The notes under the pieces: model-generated
What the model was told of the DNA's origin: nothing
The model's database searches: none
Seen by the model: the letters and a program-made list of their open reading frames with translations, nothing else
Made by a program: the position numbers and the translations under genes
Shown here: in pieces, positions 9,220-17,633 of the stretch
Numbering within the stretch: position 1 is the first letter of the stretch
Layout: every line of letters starts with the position of its first letter
Assembly (NCBI GenBank): GCA_023433615.1
Contig: JAEZCJ010000069.1
Span: forward strand, 1-64,000
Source: Bacillota bacterium
GTDB taxonomy: Bacteria; Bacillota; Bacilli; Paenibacillales; Paenibacillaceae
Direction of reading: 5' to 3'
DNA length: 64,000 nt

Positions 9220-10587
9220 ATGATCGAGACGGAAGCTGCTATGTTCGACAGGGTACCGCCGCAGAACCTGGAAGCGGAGCAGGCGGTACTCGGCTCCGTG
9301 CTGCTCCAAGCGGAAGCGCTCGTATCGGCGATGGAGCGCCTCAGGAGCGAGGACTTCTACGTACCCAGTCATCAACTCATCTACGAAGCGATGATCGAGC
9401 TCGGCGAAGACAACCAGCCGATCGATCTCGTGACGCTGACGGCGAACCTGCAGAATAAGGGGCAGCTGGAGGAAATCGGCGGCGTATCGTACTTGGCGAA
9501 GCTGGCTACCGGCGTGCCGACGGCCGCGAATATCGATTACTATGCGCAGATCGTGGAAGAGAAGTCCCTTATGCGCCGGTTGATCCGCACGGCAACGGAG
9601 ATCGTGCAGAACGGCTATGCCGCGACGGACGAGGTCAGCGTGCTGCTCAGCGAAGCCGAACAGCGCATCCTCGAAATCTCCAACCGCCGATCGAGCAGCG
9701 GCTTCATCTCGATCCGGGACGTGCTCATGGAAGTATTCGAACGGGTCGAATTCTTGTACAGCCACAAGGGCGGCACGACGGGCATCCCGTCCGGCTTCCC
9801 GGACCTCGACAAGATGACCTCCGGCTTTCAGCGCAACGACTTGATCATCGTCGCGGCGCGGCCATCGGTCGGTAAGACGGCCTTCGCGCTCAACATCGCG
9901 CAGAACGTCGGCGTGCGCGCACGCGAGACAGTCGCGATCTTCAGTCTCGAGATGTCCGCCGCGCAGCTGGTTCAGCGTATGGTCTGCGCAGAGTCGAACG
10001 TCGACGCCGGCCGCATGCGGACTGGCTACCTGGAGGGCGACGACTGGGAGAAGCTGACGATGGCGATCGGCGCCTTGTCGGAGGCGAACGTCTATATCGA
10101 CGATACGCCCGGCATTACGGTCGCCGACATTCGCGCCAAGTGCCGCCGCCTCAAGAAGGAGAAGGGGCTCGGCATGATCATGATCGACTACTTGCAGCTG
10201 ATCCAAGGCCGCGGCAAGGCGGGCGAGAACCGGCAGCAGGAGGTATCCGAGATCTCCCGGACGCTGAAGCAGATCGCCCGTGAGCTGGAAGTGCCGGTCA
10301 TCGCGCTGTCGCAGCTCAGCCGTGGCGTCGAGCAGCGGCAGGACAAGCGTCCGATGATGTCCGACCTTCGGGAATCGGGCTCGATCGAGCAGGATGCCGA
10401 CATCGTCGCGTTCCTGTACCGGGACGACTACTATGACAAGGAATCCGAGAAGAAGAACATCATCGAGATCATCATCGCGAAGCAGCGTAACGGTCCTGTC
10501 GGCACGGTCGAGCTGGTCTTCTTGAAAAACTTCAACAAGTTCGTCAGCCTCGATCATTCGCAGGCGGCGGCTGGTATGGCCTCATAG
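9220..10587 (+). CDS. dnaB: Replicative DNA helicase (DnaB family; DnaC in B. subtilis naming)
   Basis: 455 aa. The N-terminal DnaB domain begins at PPQNLEAEQAVLGS and binds primase and loader. The RecA-like motor shows Walker A RPSVGKTAF (Lys219), Walker B MIMIDYLQLI and the SDLRESGSIEQDAD arginine-finger region. It unwinds DNA ahead of the replisome as a hexamer. The ATG at 9220 is chosen over that at 9178 because GGAGG (9206-9210) lies 9 nt before it. It belongs to the yybS-gdpP-rplI transcript or sits just downstream of it. Confidence 0.97.
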   Translation: MIETEAAMFDRVPPQNLEAEQAVLGSVLLQAEALVSAMERLRSEDFYVPSHQLIYEAMIELGEDNQPIDLVTLTANLQNKGQLEEIGGVSYLAKLATGVPTAANIDYYAQIVEEKSLMRRLIRTATEIVQNGYAATDEVSVLLSEAEQRILEISNRRSSSGFISIRDVLMEVFERVEFLYSHKGGTTGIPSGFPDLDKMTSGFQRNDLIIVAARPSVGKTAFALNIAQNVGVRARETVAIFSLEMSAAQLVQRMVCAESNVDAGRMRTGYLEGDDWEKLTMAIGALSEANVYIDDTPGITVADIRAKCRRLKKEKGLGMIMIDYLQLIQGRGKAGENRQQEVSEISRTLKQIARELEVPVIALSQLSRGVEQRQDKRPMMSDLRESGSIEQDADIVAFLYRDDYYDKESEKKNIIEIIIAKQRNGPVGTVELVFLKNFNKFVSLDHSQAAAGMAS

Positions 10588-10590
10588 ATC

Positions 10591-10634
10591 AATTCCGAAC
10601 AATCGCACGGAACCGCGTGCGATTGTTCGTTTTT
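10591..10634. promoter_or_regulatory. PurR operator: two inverted PurBoxes
   Basis: AATTCCGAACAAT (10591-10603) fits the B. subtilis PurBox consensus AWWWCCGAACWWT at every position. A second, inverted copy with one mismatch lies at 10622-10634 (complement AAAAACGAACAAT), 18 nt further on. The pair sits just upstream of the purA -35 element, as in other PurR-regulated genes. The same inverted repeat forms the dnaB terminator stem. Confidence 0.8.
10597..10634 (+). terminator. Intrinsic terminator of dnaB
   Basis: GAACAATCGCAC (10597-10608) pairs perfectly with GTGCGATTGTTC (10617-10628) and is followed by GTTTTT. The stem overlaps the PurR operator. Confidence 0.85.
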
Positions 10635-10639
10635 CTCGG

Positions 10640-10668
10640 TTGACACAGGTAGGGCGTACTGATACACT
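10640..10668 (+). promoter_or_regulatory. purA promoter
   Basis: Perfect -35 TTGACA (10640-10645), a 17-bp spacer and -10 TACACT (10663-10668). Transcription would start near 10675, excluding any purA start codon before that point. Confidence 0.78.
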
Positions 10669-10761
10669 AGTGATGCTGCCTTCAGAAGCCCGGAGTTATG
10701 CCATGGCTTGCAGGGCGGCAAATTTCGGCGTGTTGTTTTTGCACGTTGCGGGGGTATGCGC

Positions 10762-12051
10762 ATGTCTACGGTAGTGGTCGTCGGCACCCAATGGGGAGAC
10801 GAAGGGAAAGGCAAGATTACCGATTACTTGGCGGAAGGCGCGGACGTCGTCGCTCGTTATCAAGGCGGCAACAACGCAGGCCACACGATCCTGATCGGTG
10901 ACAAGAAATATAAGCTCACCATGATCCCATCCGGCATTTTCAATGAGAACAAGATCTGCGTCATCGGCAACGGCATGGTCATCAACCCGTCCGCGCTGAT
11001 CGATGAGATCAACTATATTCATGAGCACGGCTTCTCTTCGGAGAACCTGAAGATCAGCGACCGCGCCCATGTCATCATGCCTTATCATATGGTGCTCGAC
11101 GGTCTCGAAGAGGACCGCAAGGGCGACAACAAGATCGGCACGACCCGCAAGGGCATCGGCCCATGCTACATGGATAAGGCGTCGCGCAGCGGCGTGCGCA
11201 TCGCGGACCTGATGGACGCGGAGGAATTCTCCTCTAAGGTGCGCCATCTGGTGAGCGAGAAGAACCATGTGATCAAGCAAGTATACGGCTCGGCCGAGCT
11301 GCTGGATGCCGAGGCGATCATTCAAGAATATCTGGGCTATGCGGAAGTGCTGCGTCCTTACGTTACGGACACGTCCGTCGTGCTCAACGATGCGATCGAT
11401 TCCGGCAATAAGGTATTGTTCGAAGGCGCGCAGGGCGTCATGCTCGACATCGACCAAGGCACGTATCCGTTCGTTACGTCCTCGAACCCTACAGCAGGCG
11501 GCGTGTGCATCGGCTCCGGCGTAGGTCCGTCGAAGATCGAACAGGTTATCGGCGTGGCGAAGGCATACACGACGCGCGTCGGCGACGGTCCGTTCCCGAC
11601 GGAGCAGACGAACGAGGTCGGCGATTACATCCGCGAGAAGGGCTTCGAGTACGGCACCGTTACGGGCCGTCCGCGCCGCGTCGGCTGGTTCGACACGGTC
11701 GTCGTCCGCCATGCCCGCCGCGTCAGCGGCATCACGGGCTTGTCGCTTAACTCGCTCGACGTGCTGACGGGTCTTGAGACGGTGAAGATCTGCACGGCGT
11801 ACAAGATCGGCGACCAAGTAATCGAGCACTACCCGGCGAGCCTGAAGACGCTCTCCGAGTGCGAAGCGGTCTATGAAGAGCTGCCGGGCTGGAGCGAGGA
11901 CATCTCGAACGCGAAGACGCTGGACGATCTGCCGGCTACGACGCGCCGCTATGTCGAGCGCGTATCCGAGCTGACGGGCATTCCGATCGCGATCTTCTCG
12001 GTCGGCCGCAACCGCGAGCAGACGAACCCGGTCGTGAAGATTTATAAGTAA
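10762..12051 (+). CDS. purA: Adenylosuccinate synthetase
   Basis: 429 aa, standard length. It catalyses the GTP-dependent condensation of IMP and aspartate to adenylosuccinate, the first committed step to AMP. Signatures are [14 protein letters not shown] (phosphate loop with the catalytic Asp), [15 protein letters not shown] and the [10 protein letters not shown] region. The start at MSTVVVVG has a GGGGG run about 7 nt upstream. The reading frame is open back to 10708 without ribosome-site support. PurBoxes, a promoter and a terminator mark it as its own transcription unit. Confidence 0.97.
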   Translation: MSTVVVVGTQWGDEGKGKITDYLAEGADVVARYQGGNNAGHTILIGDKKYKLTMIPSGIFNENKICVIGNGMVINPSALIDEINYIHEHGFSSENLKISDRAHVIMPYHMVLDGLEEDRKGDNKIGTTRKGIGPCYMDKASRSGVRIADLMDAEEFSSKVRHLVSEKNHVIKQVYGSAELLDAEAIIQEYLGYAEVLRPYVTDTSVVLNDAIDSGNKVLFEGAQGVMLDIDQGTYPFVTSSNPTAGGVCIGSGVGPSKIEQVIGVAKAYTTRVGDGPFPTEQTNEVGDYIREKGFEYGTVTGRPRRVGWFDTVVVRHARRVSGITGLSLNSLDVLTGLETVKICTAYKIGDQVIEHYPASLKTLSECEAVYEELPGWSEDISNAKTLDDLPATTRRYVERVSELTGIPIAIFSVGRNREQTNPVVKIYK

Positions 12052-12066
12052 GGGAAGACGCGATAA

Positions 12067-12102
12067 GCCTGCACCTCCGCCAAGGGAGGCGCAGGCTTTT
12101 TG
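12067..12102 (+). terminator. Intrinsic terminator of purA
   Basis: GCCTGCACCTCC pairs with GGGAGGCGCAGGC around a short loop, followed by TTTTT. Confidence 0.9.
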
Positions 12103-12212
12103 GTGCGATGGAGACGAATGATTTTCCGCTTGCGGTGAATGGAGCGCATGAAGGCTGACCATACTGCTAAGTATGTCCCTTATGGGAATTATCTGGCAGG
12201 AGTGTGATTGGC

Positions 12213-12929
12213 ATGTGGAAAATGTTCGGCTGGCTCGGCAGAACGGTAGCGGCGGGCCTTATTGTGAGCTTCTTGGCGATCTGGACGGCCGGTTACATCG
12301 TCAACAGCTATGTGGAGACGCTGCTGAAGCAGTATAATCTCCCGATGGAGACGCAGCCGATGGCGCTGTCCGGCGTGTGGGGCACGCTGTGGGGCGCGGA
12401 TTCTCCAAGCAGCCAAGCGAAGGACGAGCCGTCCTTGATGACCGACGATCAAGCGGGCACGGATACGGCGGAAGCGGGAGATGCGGCGGCATCGTCGGAT
12501 GTAAGCGGGACAGAGCCGGCCGCAGAGGACGTATTTTCGTCGACGGACGAACCGACCAATGGGTCAGAGGATGGAGCGGGCAGCACGGGATCGGAAGCGC
12601 AGGACGCAGCGGGGAACGCAGCGGAAGAGGCGCCCGAAGAGACCGGTTCAGGGACGGGGCTGGAGGCGCAGGCAGGCGCGCAGCTGGAAGAGACGATCCT
12701 TACGCCGGATGAGCTGGCGGACGCGCGCGACGCGATGACGGATGAGGACCGCAACAAGCTGTTCGCGATTCTTGTCAGCAAGCTGCCGCAAGAAGAGTGG
12801 CAGACCATCTCAACGTATGTCGAGTCGGGGCTGACCGAATCGGAGCTTACGAACGTCCAGCAGATTGTCGCAAAATATCTAAATCGGGAAGAATATGACG
12901 AGTTAATGGAAATTCTGAGTAAATATTAA
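12213..12929 (+). CDS. Membrane-anchored acidic protein of unknown function
   Basis: About 238 aa. One N-terminal transmembrane segment (about 9-30) is followed by a low-complexity Ala/Glu/Gly/Ser/Asp region (about 65-165). A conserved-looking helical C-terminus begins at LTPDELADARDAMTDEDRNKL and ends ...EYDELMEILSKY. The acidic middle probably acts as a flexible extracytoplasmic spacer. The ATG at 12213 is 10 nt after GGCAGGAG, while the in-frame GTG at 12204 is too close. No family is recognised. It lies between purA and an M23 peptidase, so a cell-envelope role is plausible but unproven. Confidence 0.75.
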   Translation: MWKMFGWLGRTVAAGLIVSFLAIWTAGYIVNSYVETLLKQYNLPMETQPMALSGVWGTLWGADSPSSQAKDEPSLMTDDQAGTDTAEAGDAAASSDVSGTEPAAEDVFSSTDEPTNGSEDGAGSTGSEAQDAAGNAAEEAPEETGSGTGLEAQAGAQLEETILTPDELADARDAMTDEDRNKLFAILVSKLPQEEWQTISTYVESGLTESELTNVQQIVAKYLNREEYDELMEILSKY

Positions 12930-12982
12930 TCCATTAGTCGCATGGCTTCGGTTGCCCCTCCCGTAAAGGCTATGTTAAAGTA

Positions 12983-13027
12983 AAAGGCGTGATGGCCCGG
13001 CTAATGCCGGGTACATTCGCCTTTTTT
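12983..13027 (+). terminator. Intrinsic terminator
   Basis: AAAGGCG (12983-12989) pairs with CGCC/TTT at 13018-13024, with an inner CCCGG/CCGGG hairpin and a following T-run. Confidence 0.85.
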
Positions 13028-13089
13028 GTTGGAATAGAGGATACAGGGCGAGAGGAACGACGACAACCGATTGCGATAAGGAGAGTATC

Positions 13090-14643
13090 ATGACCGTTCT
13101 CAGGGACCAGAACCGTGAAGAGGCAGAGCAGGGGCAAGCGCCTTCAAGCTTTAGCCGCCGGGTGCAAGACTTGAAGGGCAAGATGCAGCAACATACTGCG
13201 AGCTTGAACGCCGCGCTCGACCGAGTCGGGAAGAAGCGGATCATGCTGGCAGGGGGAGCGCTGACACTCCTCGCAGTCGCCGGGTTCGGCGGCCAAGCAT
13301 ACATACAAGCGAATACCGTGGATTACTATGAAGTGTACCGGAACGGCGTAATGGTCGGCACCGTGGACGCGCCGGAGACCGTGGAAGCGATGCTGACCGC
13401 GAAGAAGGCGGAACTGGCGGAGGCGAATCCAGGGCTGGAGATGGAGCTCGAAGCAGGCGAGATCGCCTACACCGCTGAAAGGGCTTACAAAGCGAAGCCT
13501 GACAGCGAGGAGACGATCGGCAAGCTGGCAGGCATGCTGACGTCGCACGCGGTAGGCGTCGAAGTTAGGGTCAACGGCAAGCTGATCGGCATTGCCAAGG
13601 ATCAAGAGACTGCGGACAATGTGCTGCAGCGGGTGCAGGCGAATTACGCCCCGGCCGCGAAGGCAGCCTCCAAGCTGGAAGTAACCGCGCTGGCATTCAC
13701 GGCAGACGCGGCTAAGACTGCGGCCGCGGACACGGCTGTGCCGAAGAGCAACGTGAAGTCGGTCAGCTTCGTGGAGAAGGTCGATACGCCGGTCGTGGAC
13801 GTGGACCCGAACCGGATTCAGGATGCCGACACGCTCTATGAACGTCTCGTCACCGGCAATGCCAAGGCGACGAAGTATGTCGTTCAAGAGGGAGACTGCA
13901 TCGGCTGCATCGCGCAGAAGTTCGGCATCTCGCCGCAGCTGATCTATCAGAACAATCCGCAGATCGAGGGCGAGATGATTCGCGTCGGCGATGAACTCGA
14001 CCTGACCGTACTGCAGCCGCAGCTGACCGTGCAGACGGTAGAGAACGTCACGGAGACCGAGGAGATCGAACCGGACGTCATCGTGCAGAAGAACGACGAG
14101 ATGCGTGCCGGCCAGCAGAAGACGCTCCGCAAGGGCGAGCCGGGTCAACGGCTCGTAACCTATCAGCTCGTGAAGCAGAACGGCTTCCTGATGAGCGAGG
14201 AAGTGCTCGACGAGGAGATCATTAAGCCGGCGATCGCCGCCATCGTCGTGAAGGGTACGAAGGTCGTGCTTGGCGAGGGCTCAGGCAAGTTCGCGTGGCC
14301 GGTATCCGGCGCGCGTCTGACGAGCAGCTACGGGCAGCGTTGGGGAAGGCTGCATAAGGGCATCGATATGATCGGCAACAAGAACATTCTGGCGGCCGAC
14401 CATGGCGTTGTCACCTTCACCGGCACAAAGAACGGCATGGGCAAGACGGTTATCATTGACCATAAGAACGGTTTCGAGACGGTATATGGCCACTTAAGCA
14501 AGATTACGATCAAGAAGGGCGCCGTCGTCGAGAAGGGCGATAAGCTCGGCATTATGGGCAACACCGGCAATTCCACGGGTACGCATCTGCACTTCGAGAT
14601 TCATAAGAACGGCAAGGTGCAGAATCCGAAGAAGTATCTCTAG
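13090..14643 (+). CDS. M23 family metallopeptidase with LysM and G5-like domains
   Basis: 517 aa. A membrane anchor (about 52-73) follows a basic, Gln-rich cytoplasmic N-terminus. A LysM domain lies around 262-305, a G5-like segment around 315-390 (VTETEEIEPDVIVQKNDEM...), and a C-terminal peptidase M23 domain around 398-515. HKGIDM and HLHFE carry the zinc ligands typical of lysostaphin-type endopeptidases that cut peptidoglycan cross-bridges. The LysM reads EGDCIGCIAQKFGIS, with Cys270 and Cys273 where Thr and Ser/Gly are usual. AAGGAG precedes the ATG. It lies upstream of walRK, whose regulon in relatives includes cell-wall hydrolases. Confidence 0.9.
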   Translation: MTVLRDQNREEAEQGQAPSSFSRRVQDLKGKMQQHTASLNAALDRVGKKRIMLAGGALTLLAVAGFGGQAYIQANTVDYYEVYRNGVMVGTVDAPETVEAMLTAKKAELAEANPGLEMELEAGEIAYTAERAYKAKPDSEETIGKLAGMLTSHAVGVEVRVNGKLIGIAKDQETADNVLQRVQANYAPAAKAASKLEVTALAFTADAAKTAAADTAVPKSNVKSVSFVEKVDTPVVDVDPNRIQDADTLYERLVTGNAKATKYVVQEGDCIGCIAQKFGISPQLIYQNNPQIEGEMIRVGDELDLTVLQPQLTVQTVENVTETEEIEPDVIVQKNDEMRAGQQKTLRKGEPGQRLVTYQLVKQNGFLMSEEVLDEEIIKPAIAAIVVKGTKVVLGEGSGKFAWPVSGARLTSSYGQRWGRLHKGIDMIGNKNILAADHGVVTFTGTKNGMGKTVIIDHKNGFETVYGHLSKITIKKGAVVEKGDKLGIMGNTGNSTGTHLHFEIHKNGKVQNPKKYL

Positions 14644-14666
14644 CAAGACGGCAGTTCACGCATCAA

Positions 14667-14706
14667 GCATCGCCTAAGCGGGTGTCCGCGAAGGCGGTGC
14701 TTTTTT
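14667..14706 (+). terminator. Intrinsic terminator of the M23 peptidase gene
   Basis: GCATCGCCT (14667-14675) pairs with AGGCGGTGC (14692-14700), followed by TTTTTT. Confidence 0.9.
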
Positions 14707-14930
14707 GCGCTTGCGCATGGGGAAGTTAGAAAGCTCGGTTGTCAGCGCCGAGAAGGTTGAACGATAGTAGAAAATGAGGAGCGGAGCTCCAGCGTTTCCG
14801 TAGGAAACGCAGCATCGGAAGCATATGCTGGCAGTACCTAAGTGAGCACCGGAAATTGCGCCAGCGTTCAAGATTCGATGCCGAATATGCTGCGAAGCAA
14901 AACTTCGCGATCACAAGCGAGCCCTGAGAG
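14707..14930. other. Hairpin-rich non-coding region upstream of walR
   Basis: No credible ORF. Several perfect short hairpins stand in a row: GGAGC/GCTCC (14778-14790), GCGTTTCC/GGAAACGC (14792-14810) and GCGAAG/CTTCGC (14892-14908). The segment CTTCGCGATCACAA at 14903 recurs at 5661. It may be an intergenic repeat or an untranslated RNA. Confidence 0.45.
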
Positions 14931-14938
14931 AAGTTTCA

Positions 14939-14968
14939 TTGGGATGGTCATAGGGACTATGGTAAACT
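14939..14968 (+). promoter_or_regulatory. Possible walR operon promoter
   Basis: TTGGGA (14939-14944), an 18-bp spacer and extended -10 TGG-TAAACT (to 14968). Each hexamer matches the consensus at four positions. It is the best candidate in the gap upstream of walR. Confidence 0.4.
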
Positions 14969-15024
14969 AAGTAGAGGTAGGGAGCAGGAATAGCAGGACA
15001 TGCAGATGACGGAGGTGTACTCGG

Positions 15025-15783
15025 ATGCAGGGCAAAATTCTGGTCGTCGACGACGAGCAGCCGATCGCGGATATTCTGAAGTTCAACTTGGAAAAAGAGG
15101 GCTACGAGGTCATCTGTGCATGGGACGGTGCGGAGGCGGTACGGCTAGCGTACGAGGAGAAACCCGATCTGATCCTGCTGGATCTCATGCTGCCGATCAA
15201 GGACGGGATGGATGTCTGCCGCGAGGTTCGCTCGCGCATGCAGACGCCGATCATTATGTTGACGGCAAAGGATACGGAACTGGACAAGGTGCTCGGCCTG
15301 GAGCTGGGCGCGGACGATTACGTGACGAAGCCGTTCAGCACGCGCGAGCTGCTCGCCAGGGTGAAGGCGCATCTGAGAAGGCAGCAGAAGCTGCAAGAAG
15401 TGCTCGCGACCGGCAGCGATGCCGGAGGCAAGGGCGACGAACAAGCCGAGGAGAAGCAGGGCTTGCGCTTGTTCAACTTGTTCATCGATACGGACATGTA
15501 CGTGGTGTATAAGGATAACGAACCGCTCGATCTGACGCATCGGGAATACGAGCTGGTCTATTACATGGCGCGCAATAGCGGCAAGGTCATGACGCGGGAG
15601 CATCTGCTGCAGGCGGTGTGGGGCTTCGAGTATTTCGGCGACGTGCGGACGGTCGATGTGACGATTCGACGGCTGCGGGAGAAGATCGAGGACGACCCGA
15701 GCAAGCCGGAATATATTCTGACGCGCCGCGGTCTCGGCTACATGATGCGCAATCCTAAGTCGGGAGGCTTCGGTAACGGATGA
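15025..15783 (+). CDS. walR: Response regulator WalR (YycF)
   Basis: 252 aa, OmpR/PhoB family. The receiver domain (1-120) shows VVDDEQ, the phospho-acceptor Asp53 in LLDLMLP, MLTAKD and the KPF lysine. A winged helix-turn-helix occupies about 150-245. The linker is longer than usual and charged ([11 protein letters not shown]). WalR is the essential regulator of cell-wall hydrolase expression in Bacillota. GGAGG lies upstream of the ATG. It overlaps walK by four bases (ATGA), starting the operon walR-walK-walH-walI-walJ. Confidence 0.97.
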   Translation: MQGKILVVDDEQPIADILKFNLEKEGYEVICAWDGAEAVRLAYEEKPDLILLDLMLPIKDGMDVCREVRSRMQTPIIMLTAKDTELDKVLGLELGADDYVTKPFSTRELLARVKAHLRRQQKLQEVLATGSDAGGKGDEQAEEKQGLRLFNLFIDTDMYVVYKDNEPLDLTHREYELVYYMARNSGKVMTREHLLQAVWGFEYFGDVRTVDVTIRRLREKIEDDPSKPEYILTRRGLGYMMRNPKSGGFGNG

Positions 15784-17633
15784 AGGGCAGACGCCTCTTC
15801 CATACGATCCAAGTCAAGCTAATCATTATCTATGTCCTCCTCATCCTGATCGCTATGCAGCTGATCGGGGTGTACTTCATCAGTACGCTGAAGTCGTCGC
15901 TTAGCAACTCGTTCACGAACAATCTGAACGAGCAGATGAACATGCTCACCGTCTTGGTGGAGGATACGCTCACTTCAGACCGCGTGCAGCAGGGCGAGAC
16001 GACCGATGCGGAGATTACGCAGGATCTGAACGACCTCGTCAGCTCGCTCTTCAACATCAGCGAAGCGGAGATTCAGATCGTGGATGCGAACGGCAAGCTG
16101 CTGGCGACCTCTGTAGACGATCATCGTTCCTATATCGGGCGGAAGAATACGGAGCTGGCGGTCAGCCGCGCGCTGCAGGGGATTCGCGACAATGAGGAAG
16201 AGATCATCGATTCGGATAATGTGCGCAAGAAGGTAATGGCACGTCCCGCGTACGACACGCGGGATGGCCAGAGCAAGGTCATCGGCGCGGTGTACATCGT
16301 TGCCTCGATGAAGGAGATGTACGAGACGGTGAACGGCATCAACCGGATTTTCGTCTCCGGGATGCTCATCGCGCTCGGCCTGACCGGCGTGCTCGGCGTG
16401 CTGCTGGCCCATACGATCACGAATCCGATCAAGGGGCTGACGCGCCAGGTATCGGCGGTGGCCGAAGGCCGTTTCGACCAGCAGGTGCCGGTGTACAGCG
16501 ATGACGAGATCGGCCATCTGAGCGAGGCGTTCAACAACATGACCGAGCGGCTGCAGGAAGCGCTCTCCGCCAATGAGGAAGAGAAGGAGAAGCTCGGGTC
16601 GATACTCTCTAATATGAGCGACGGCGTTATCGCCGCAGACGAGCATGGCGTCGTTATCCTGACGAACCGCCGTGCGCGCGAGATGCTGGGAATCAAGGAC
16701 GTAAGCGGCAATACGCTGTCCGGCGTGCTGGGACTCGAGGAGAGCCGGATTCGCGAGCTGCAGACCGGCCTTGAACATGCGGCCGTGATCCGGATGGACA
16801 TGCCTGAGCGCGATGAGGAAGAGGAATGGCTGCTCCGCGTGACGTTCACTCCGATCCATCGGCGCGATAAGCGGTCTGCGGGCACGATCGCGGTGCTGCA
16901 GGACGTCACCGAGCAAGAGAAGCTGGAGCGTTCGCGCCGCGAGTTCGTCGCGAACGTGTCGCATGAGCTTCGCACGCCGCTGACGACGATCAAGAGCTAC
17001 GTCGAAGCGCTCGATGACGGCGCGGTCGAGGAGCGGGAGCTTGCCTCGCGGTTCGTCGGGGTCATTCGCGGCGAGTCCGAGCGGATGATTCGCCTCGTCA
17101 CCGACCTGCTGCACCTCTCCCGGCTGGATTCGAATCAAGCGCCGCTGCGGCGCAAGGCCGTGAACGTCCAAGAGATGCTCGAAGAGGTGTCGGACCGTTT
17201 CTCGTTCCAGCTGCGCCAGAAGCAGATCGGCAGCTCGGTCCTCATCGAGGAGGCGATCGACACCGCATGGCTCGACCGCGACCAGATCGACCAGGTGCTG
17301 GATAACCTGATGTCCAATGCGATCAAATATACGCAGTCCGGCGGCCATATCGAGATTGCGGCACGCAGGCCGGATTCGTCTTCGCTGGCAATTAGCGTGA
17401 AGGACAACGGTATGGGCATTCCGCAGAAGGATATTACGCGGATATTCGAGCGATTTTATCGCGTCGACAAGGCTAGGTCGCGCAATATGGGCGGCACGGG
17501 CCTCGGTCTGTCTATTGCCCGGGAAATCATCAAGGCGCATGGCGGCACGGTCGAACTGGAGTCCGAATGGAATGAAGGCACAACGGTAACGTTCACGCTG
17601 CCTACCTTGCACGAAGGGAGCGAGGCCGGATGA
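15780..17633 (+). CDS. walK: Sensor histidine kinase WalK (YycG)
   Basis: 617 aa. TM1 (about 10-35), an extracytoplasmic Cache-like domain, TM2 (about 185-208), HAMP (about 210-260), PAS (about 270-370), HisKA with [12 protein letters not shown] (phospho-His395) and HATPase_c with [20 protein letters not shown] and GGTGLGLSI. It phosphorylates WalR in response to cell-wall status, probably lipid II or septal cues. It is translationally coupled at both ends, with walR by ATGA and with walH at 17630-17633. Confidence 0.97.
   Translation: MKGRRLFHTIQVKLIIIYVLLILIAMQLIGVYFISTLKSSLSNSFTNNLNEQMNMLTVLVEDTLTSDRVQQGETTDAEITQDLNDLVSSLFNISEAEIQIVDANGKLLATSVDDHRSYIGRKNTELAVSRALQGIRDNEEEIIDSDNVRKKVMARPAYDTRDGQSKVIGAVYIVASMKEMYETVNGINRIFVSGMLIALGLTGVLGVLLAHTITNPIKGLTRQVSAVAEGRFDQQVPVYSDDEIGHLSEAFNNMTERLQEALSANEEEKEKLGSILSNMSDGVIAADEHGVVILTNRRAREMLGIKDVSGNTLSGVLGLEESRIRELQTGLEHAAVIRMDMPERDEEEEWLLRVTFTPIHRRDKRSAGTIAVLQDVTEQEKLERSRREFVANVSHELRTPLTTIKSYVEALDDGAVEERELASRFVGVIRGESERMIRLVTDLLHLSRLDSNQAPLRRKAVNVQEMLEEVSDRFSFQLRQKQIGSSVLIEEAIDTAWLDRDQIDQVLDNLMSNAIKYTQSGGHIEIAARRPDSSSLAISVKDNGMGIPQKDITRIFERFYRVDKARSRNMGGTGLGLSIAREIIKAHGGTVELESEWNEGTTVTFTLPTLHEGSEAG

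Noticed and set aside
9169..12162. Minus-strand frames opposite dnaB and purA
   Set aside because: Shadows of highly conserved + strand genes, no ribosome sites.
15975..17612. 545-codon minus-strand frame opposite walK
   Set aside because: No family features, composition typical of an antisense frame.
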